NCBI RefSeq assembly: GCF_021555175.1
Contig: NZ_JAKGRW010000056.1
Location: 1-64,000, forward strand
Direction: 5' to 3'
Length of the DNA: 64,000 nucleotides
From: Nocardioides alcanivorans
GTDB taxonomy: Bacteria; Actinomycetota; Actinomycetes; Propionibacteriales; Nocardioidaceae
The notes under the pieces were generated by a model that was not told the origin of the DNA, did no database searches, and saw nothing but the letters and a program-made list of their open reading frames with translations. Of the stretch, positions 59,944-64,000 are shown in pieces. The translations under genes were made by a program, and so were the position numbers. Numbering within the stretch: position 1 is the first letter of the stretch; each line of letters begins with the position of its first letter.

Positions 59944-60848
59944 ACGAGGAGACGCCGCGGAGGTCCGCCGGGCTACCGACCGGCGGACAGCGACTGGAGG
60001 CCCACGGGGTCTCGCTGGGCTATGACGGCCACGTGATCAACCGCGACCTCACCCTGGCGGTGCCCGATGGGTCGTTCACCGTGATCGTCGGCGCCAACGG
60101 ATGTGGCAAGTCGACGCTGCTGCGCGGCATGGCGCGGTTGCTGAAGCCGTCTGCAGGTGCAGTGCATCTCGACGGTCGGGAGATCCATCACTATGGCTCC
60201 AAGGAGGTCGCCCGGCGACTCGGGCTGCTGCCGCAGTCGCAGGAACCACCGGGTGGGATCACCGTGGCCGACCTCGTCTCCCGCGGCCGCTATCCGCACC
60301 AGACGCTGCTTCGGCAATGGAGCGCCGACGACGAGGCCGCGGTGGGTGAGGCGCTCGCCGCCACCCACACCACCGAGCTGGCCGGGCGTCTCGTCGACGA
60401 GCTCTCCGGCGGGCAGCGGCAACGGGTCTGGCTGGCGATGGCGCTGGCCCAACGCACCGAGATCCTGCTGCTCGACGAGCCCACCACCTTCCTCGACATC
60501 GCTCACCAGGTCGAGGTGCTGGACATGTGCGAGGAGCTCCGGGCCGACCGCGGCTACACCCTCGTGGCGGTGCTCCACGACCTCAACCTCGCCTGCCGCT
60601 ACGCCACCCACCTCGTGGCGATGAAGGACGGTGCCGTGGTCGCTGAAGGTGCCCCGGAGCAGGTCGTGACTGCTGCACTGGTCGAGCACGTCTACGGGTT
60701 GGCCTGCCGCGTCATTCCCGACCCGGAGACGGGCACGCCCCTGGTCGTGCCGCGCAAGAAGCAACGGCAAGCGCCGGACCTGGGGGTCGACGTACTGCCG
60801 AGGGACTCGTCGACGGAACCGTCGGCGTCATTGAAGGAGGAAGTGTGA
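59940..60848 (+). CDS. Siderophore ABC transporter ATP-binding protein (FecE-like)
   Basis: A 302-residue ATPase. Walker A GANGCGKSTLLRG, Q-loop LPQSQEPPGG, TVADLVSRGRYPHQ (typical of siderophore ATPases), signature LSGGQRQRVWLAMALAQ, Walker B ILLLDEPTTFLD, switch His in AVLHDLNLACRY. A ~40-residue C-terminal tail (from VPRKKQRQAPDLGVD) is extra relative to most members. It overlaps the permease and the receptor genes at both ends. Confidence 0.95.
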   Translation: MNEETPRRSAGLPTGGQRLEAHGVSLGYDGHVINRDLTLAVPDGSFTVIVGANGCGKSTLLRGMARLLKPSAGAVHLDGREIHHYGSKEVARRLGLLPQSQEPPGGITVADLVSRGRYPHQTLLRQWSADDEAAVGEALAATHTTELAGRLVDELSGGQRQRVWLAMALAQRTEILLLDEPTTFLDIAHQVEVLDMCEELRADRGYTLVAVLHDLNLACRYATHLVAMKDGAVVAEGAPEQVVTAALVEHVYGLACRVIPDPETGTPLVVPRKKQRQAPDLGVDVLPRDSSTEPSASLKEEV

Positions 60849-61888
60849 TGAACCGACGCCTGGGGACCCGCCGTGGTCGTGCCCCGTTCGTGGCGGCCGC
60901 CGCCTGCGCGGTGCTCGTGTTGAGCGCGTGCAGTGGCGACACCGACCCCGACTCGGCCGGCGACGACAAGCCGGACGAGGTCGGTGAGTGCCAGGCTGCC
61001 GAACCGGAGGGCAGCTTCGAGTTCAGCGACGCTCGCGGCAAGGAGATCGAGCTCGACACCGTGCCCACGACTGTCGTGGCGCAGAACAGCGTCGCGGCCT
61101 CCCTCTGGGACGCCGGCTACCAGGTCGACGGCATCTTCGGGGAGCTCGGCGACGACCCCGCCTCCGTCTATCAGCGCGGCAGCGTCGACCTCTCGAAGGT
61201 GACCACGATCGGCTCCACGTGGGGCGAGTTCGACATCGACGAGTATGCGCAGATGACTCCTGACCTGCTCCTCGACTTCGTCTTCGACGGCGCGCTCTGG
61301 TACGTGCCCTCCAAGCAGGAGAAGAAGATCGAGAAGCGGGCCCCGATCCTCGGCGTCAACGGGCAGCCGGACACCGTCGACGAGGCCATCGAGATGTTCG
61401 TCGACCTCGCCGGGAGGCTCGGAGCCGACACGACGTGCAACGAAGCGCTCGCCGACGCCAAGGACGACTACGACGAGGCGCTCGGCGAGGTGGTCGAGGA
61501 GGCGAAGGGACTCAAGGTGCTCATCGCCTCCGGCACCGAGACCACGTTGTACGTCGTCAACCCGGTCACGCTCCCGGAGACCAAGACGCTGACCGAGGCA
61601 GGCATCGAGGTGATGGGCGCCGACCCCGCCGACCCGCTGGTCTTCAAGGAGTACTCGTGGGAGGAGGCCGGGCAGTTCGCAGATGCCGACGTCATCCTCA
61701 TCGACGGCCGCAACAGTGAGGCGGTCCTGGCGAAGATGGGGACCATCGACACCTGGGCCAACCTTCCCGCGGTGAAGGCCGGGCAGGTCGGCACCTGGTA
61801 TGCGGGGGCCCCGTACTCCTACGCGGCCTATGCCGACATCCTCGACGAGCTGGCCGACGTGCTCGAGAACGCCGAGCCCCTGGGCTGA
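60848..61888 (+). CDS. Iron-siderophore substrate-binding lipoprotein (FepB-like)
   Basis: A 346-residue lipoprotein. Signal MNRRLGTRRGRAPFVAAAAC is followed by the lipobox LSAC. The periplasmic-binding TroA fold shows SFEFSDARGKEIELDTVPTTVVAQNSVAASLWDAGYQVDGIFGELGD, GSTWGEFDIDEYAQMTPDLLLDFVFDGALWYVP and WANLPAVKAGQVGTWYAGAPYSYAAYADILDELADVL. It delivers ferric siderophore to the permeases. ATG 60848 follows AAGGAGGAAG; the adjacent GTG at 60845 is too close to it. Confidence 0.93.
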   Translation: MNRRLGTRRGRAPFVAAAACAVLVLSACSGDTDPDSAGDDKPDEVGECQAAEPEGSFEFSDARGKEIELDTVPTTVVAQNSVAASLWDAGYQVDGIFGELGDDPASVYQRGSVDLSKVTTIGSTWGEFDIDEYAQMTPDLLLDFVFDGALWYVPSKQEKKIEKRAPILGVNGQPDTVDEAIEMFVDLAGRLGADTTCNEALADAKDDYDEALGEVVEEAKGLKVLIASGTETTLYVVNPVTLPETKTLTEAGIEVMGADPADPLVFKEYSWEEAGQFADADVILIDGRNSEAVLAKMGTIDTWANLPAVKAGQVGTWYAGAPYSYAAYADILDELADVLENAEPLG

Positions 61889-61890
61889 GC

Positions 61891-61902
61891 CCCGATCAGT
61901 GG
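61891..61902 (+). repeat. Inverted repeat arm flanking a PIN-like fragment (left)
   Basis: CCCGATCAGTGG, the reverse complement of 62049-62060. The bases that follow (TCACTCCGTGCTGTTGTTC) resemble the copA hairpin arm at 51343. Confidence 0.5.
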
Positions 61903-61925
61903 TCACTCCGTGCTGTTGTTCGACG

Positions 61926-62039
61926 TCGATCCTGGCCCGCATGATCCTGCTCGCCCGGGCTCGGGTCGACGGGCTCCGGTTCGTCACCGGTGACCGACGC
62001 CTGCTCACGTTCGATGAGGTGGCCGACGCGTGGGACTGA
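61926..62039 (+). pseudogene. C-terminal fragment resembling a PIN-domain (VapC-like) protein
   Basis: About 37 codons: SILARMILLARARVDGLRFV followed by TGDRRLLTFDEVADAWD and TGA. The sequence FVTGDRRLL and the preceding helix look like the end of a PIN ribonuclease, where the final Asp ligand is in T-x-D. No start, no N-terminal half and no antitoxin remain. It is flanked by 12-bp inverted repeats, which hints at a decayed insertion or a deletion. The family call is tentative. Confidence 0.4.
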
Positions 62040-62048
62040 CCCACGCCA

Positions 62049-62060
62049 CCACTGATCGGG
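62049..62060 (+). repeat. Inverted repeat arm flanking a PIN-like fragment (right)
   Basis: CCACTGATCGGG, perfect complement of the left arm at 61891-61902; 146 bp lie between them. Confidence 0.5.
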
Positions 62061-62071
62061 AAAATGGAGAA

Positions 62072-62100
62072 GCCCGCCCCGAGCTCAACTCGGGGCGGGC
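62072..62100 (-). terminator. Intrinsic terminator of pckG
   Basis: GCCCGCCCCGAG (62072-62083), five-base loop, CTCGGGGCGGGC (62089-62100). On the minus strand the stem is followed by TTCTCCATTTT, a U-rich tail. It begins 19 bp after the pckG stop. Confidence 0.88.
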
Positions 62101-62118
62101 AACTCGACGCTCAGACGA

Positions 62119-63963
62119 TCAGCCCTCGTAGGCGTCCAGGTCGGCGGACACGCGGCGGTGGGCCTCCCAGATCGACTCGGGCATGTTCGGGAACTGCTCG
62201 AGGTGCTCGGCGCGGTAGCCCATCTCCTGCTGCCAGCGAGCCTTGTCGATCGTGAGGATCTTCTCGAGGTCTTCCTCGGAGATGTCCACGCCCTCGAGGT
62301 TGAGCTCCTCCTTGAGCGGGAGGATGCCCACGGGGGTCTGGCGACCCTTGACCTCGCCGTTCTTCAGCTGCAGGAGCCACAGGAGCGGGCGCAGGTTGTC
62401 GCGGTATCCGGGCCACAGGAAGTGGCCGTCCTCCGGGTCACGCTGGAACCAGTTGACGTGCGCGAAGATCGGCTGCTCGGAGGCGGCGCCGACGATGTCG
62501 AGGTAATGCTGCGCGTAGTCACCCTCGCCGTACGCCATGAACGGGCGGTTGGACATCGGGTCGTAGCGGAGCACGCCCTCCTTGCCCTCGGCGGCGGCCG
62601 TGGCCTCGGCGCCCAGGGTGAGGCCGTCGTAGACGCCCTCGGGGAGGTCGTTGATCGCGCGGATCAGCGGCTCACGGTCACGGGTGCGGCCACCGAAGAT
62701 GATCGCGTCGATCGGCACACCGGTGGGTGCGTCGTAGTCGGTCGCGATGTTCGGGACGTTGCCGAGCGTGGTGGTGAAGCGGCTGTTGGGGTGCGCCCAC
62801 GGCTCGTTCGCCTGCTCCGCCATCCGGTCGGCGATCGGCGCGCCCTTCCAGTCCAGCCAGTCCGTGACGTCGGCGGGCGGCTCAGGAGTGCGCCCCTCCC
62901 ACCAGACCTCCTCGGTCTTGGGGTTGTAGGCGACGTTGGTGAAGATCACCTTCGTGCCGTTGCCCAGCGACTCCAGGGCGGTCGGGTTGGTGGACTCGTT
63001 GGTGTCCTTCGCAACGCCGAAGACGCCGTACTCCGGGTTCATGCCGTAGAGCTTGCCGGTCTTCTCGTCGACCCAGAGCCACGCGATGTCGTCGCCGTAG
63101 AAGGAGACGTGGTAGCGGTCGCCCAGGGCGTCGGGGGCCAACATCATGGCGAGGTTGGTCTTGCCGGAGGCAGACGGGAAGCCGCCGCAGATGTGGTAGT
63201 CCTTGCCGGTCTCCTTGTCGTGGATACCGATGAGCATGTACTGCTCGGCGAGGAACTTCTTGGAGGCCCAGCCGTCGTAGGCGCCCTGACGCAGACCGTG
63301 GGCGATCTTGCCCAGGAGCGCGTTGCCGCCGTACGACGAGCCGTAGTGGAGGATCGTGCGCTCGTCGGCGACCGTGACGAACCAGCGCTGGTCGTCGGGG
63401 GTGCCCTGACCCAGGTTCTCGAGGTCACCGGTCACGTGGACGGCGCGGACGAAGCTGTCCTGGTCCTCGAGGTCGTTGACGTATTCGGCGCCGACCCGAG
63501 CCATGCGGATCATGTGGAGCACGACGGTACGGGTGTCGGTGACCTGCACGCCGGCCGCCCACGGGGCGAGGGCGTTGCCGGCCGGAGCCATCAGGTAGGG
63601 GATGACATACATCGTCTTGCCGGCGGACGCGCCGCGCATACGCCCTTCGAGGAGGGGACGCATCTCGGAGGCGGGCTTCCAGTTGTTGTAGAGGCCCTTG
63701 TCCTTCTCGTCATTGGTCGCAACGACGGTGCGCTCCTCGGACCGCGCAGTGTCCTTGTGGTAGCTCCGGGAGTAGTAGCGACCCTCACCGGCGGGCAGGA
63801 GCTCACCAGCCTCGAGAGCCTCCGCAATCAGGCGGTCGTCGTCAGCGGCACTGACCACCTCGACCCGCTCTGCTCCGGTGAGTTCCGCCCAATGCTGGAC
63901 GTACTCCCGAACCTTCGGGTTGGACAACCCTGCCTCGTCCAACACCGCAGCCACATCGACCAT
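62119..63963 (-). CDS. pckG: Phosphoenolpyruvate carboxykinase (GTP)
   Basis: A 614-residue GTP-type PEPCK, which converts oxaloacetate and GTP to PEP, GDP and CO2 and controls gluconeogenesis from acids. The kinase-1 loop is GGFPSASGKTN (~261-271), kinase-2 is FYGDDIAW (~288-295), and WEGRTPEPP and NSRFTTTLGNVPNIATDYDAPTGVPIDAIIFGGRTRDREPL are family segments. At the hyper-reactive Cys of the P-loop (FPSACGKT in most enzymes) there is Ser266. ATG 63961-63963 follows AGGAGAGGA; a GTG at 63993 is possible. Its role fits a lifestyle based on acid catabolism. Confidence 0.97.
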   Translation of the reverse strand: MVDVAAVLDEAGLSNPKVREYVQHWAELTGAERVEVVSAADDDRLIAEALEAGELLPAGEGRYYSRSYHKDTARSEERTVVATNDEKDKGLYNNWKPASEMRPLLEGRMRGASAGKTMYVIPYLMAPAGNALAPWAAGVQVTDTRTVVLHMIRMARVGAEYVNDLEDQDSFVRAVHVTGDLENLGQGTPDDQRWFVTVADERTILHYGSSYGGNALLGKIAHGLRQGAYDGWASKKFLAEQYMLIGIHDKETGKDYHICGGFPSASGKTNLAMMLAPDALGDRYHVSFYGDDIAWLWVDEKTGKLYGMNPEYGVFGVAKDTNESTNPTALESLGNGTKVIFTNVAYNPKTEEVWWEGRTPEPPADVTDWLDWKGAPIADRMAEQANEPWAHPNSRFTTTLGNVPNIATDYDAPTGVPIDAIIFGGRTRDREPLIRAINDLPEGVYDGLTLGAEATAAAEGKEGVLRYDPMSNRPFMAYGEGDYAQHYLDIVGAASEQPIFAHVNWFQRDPEDGHFLWPGYRDNLRPLLWLLQLKNGEVKGRQTPVGILPLKEELNLEGVDISEEDLEKILTIDKARWQQEMGYRAEHLEQFPNMPESIWEAHRRVSADLDAYEG

Positions 63964-64000
63964 TGAATCTGTCCTCTCCTGATGATTCTTCACGGTCTGT

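Noticed and set aside
62158..63966. A 602-codon plus-strand frame opposite pckG
   Set aside because: It mirrors the PEPCK coding frame, is rich in Val/Gly/Arg/Asp repeats, and has no recognisable motif. The minus strand carries the intact enzyme with its terminator.

Overview
The window is chromosomal DNA from a high-G+C actinobacterium, most probably a member of the Nocardioidaceae. This is an inference from several signs: frequent GTG starts, dense 1-4 bp ATGA/GTGA/TGATG gene overlaps, a GTP-type PEP carboxykinase, an LLM-class oxidoreductase, an IdeR/DtxR-type iron box, a CsoR copper operator and abundant acyl-CoA catabolism genes. No rRNA, tRNA, CRISPR array, transposase or phage gene was seen. 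No gene-free stretch exceeds about 300 bases.

Layout. (1) 1-7.5 kb: a CoA transferase cut by the window edge and an AMP-forming ligase (minus strand), a cupin, a threonine-synthase-like PLP enzyme, a self-inhibited Fic protein with two palindromic operators, and a FadD17-like ligase. (2) 7.7-23.7 kb: a YbjN-like protein, an acyl-CoA dehydrogenase/enoyl-CoA hydratase pair, a minus-strand operon (acyl-CoA dehydrogenase, VOC protein, MFS exporter), a complete peptide/nickel-type ABC importer operon continuing into an alpha/beta hydrolase, enoyl-CoA hydratase plus hotdog domain, a ligase and a FadR-type GntR regulator. (3) 23.9-35.3 kb: a tightly overlapping catabolic operon of 13 genes (MaoC, LLM oxidoreductase, CaiB CoA transferase, MmgE/PrpD, three-domain RidA, two MaoC-type subunits, Cys-less thiolase, DUF35, acyl-CoA dehydrogenase, CitE-like lyase, cupin, thioesterase). 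(4) 35.4-46.6 kb: a hypothetical protein, a DUF2975/XRE pair, a map/XRE divergent pair, cstA with its small YbdD partner, a DMT exporter, an aldehyde dehydrogenase, and an IclR-linked 2-oxoacid dehydrogenase E1 operon with a free lipoyl domain. (5) 46.7-54.7 kb: a copper-resistance cluster (csoR, copZ, a His-rich secreted protein, copA), a 5'-truncated ltrA, a BenE-type transporter and a YnfA protein. (6) 54.8-64 kb: the aldolase/acetaldehyde dehydrogenase pair of meta-cleavage pathways with a divergent IclR, a siderophore ABC importer behind an iron box, and pckG.

How the parts may work together. Regions 2 and 3 look like one regulon for importing, CoA-activating and degrading an unidentified acid. 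A GTC-N-GAC palindrome and a CAGACTTTT element recur in front of four of its transcription units, and a FadR-type GntR gene lies between them. The thiolase homologue lacks the nucleophilic cysteine and sits between a MaoC pair and a DUF35 protein, the arrangement of steroid side-chain retro-aldolases. This gives a plausible order: activation, dehydrogenation, hydration, retro-aldol cleavage. The substrate cannot be read from sequence.

Sequence quality warning. At least ten genes change reading frame, and most changes can be repaired by adding one or two bases to a G or C run. They look like homopolymer undercalls rather than genuine pseudogenes. One apparent gene fusion and one garbled stretch in a permease have the same explanation.
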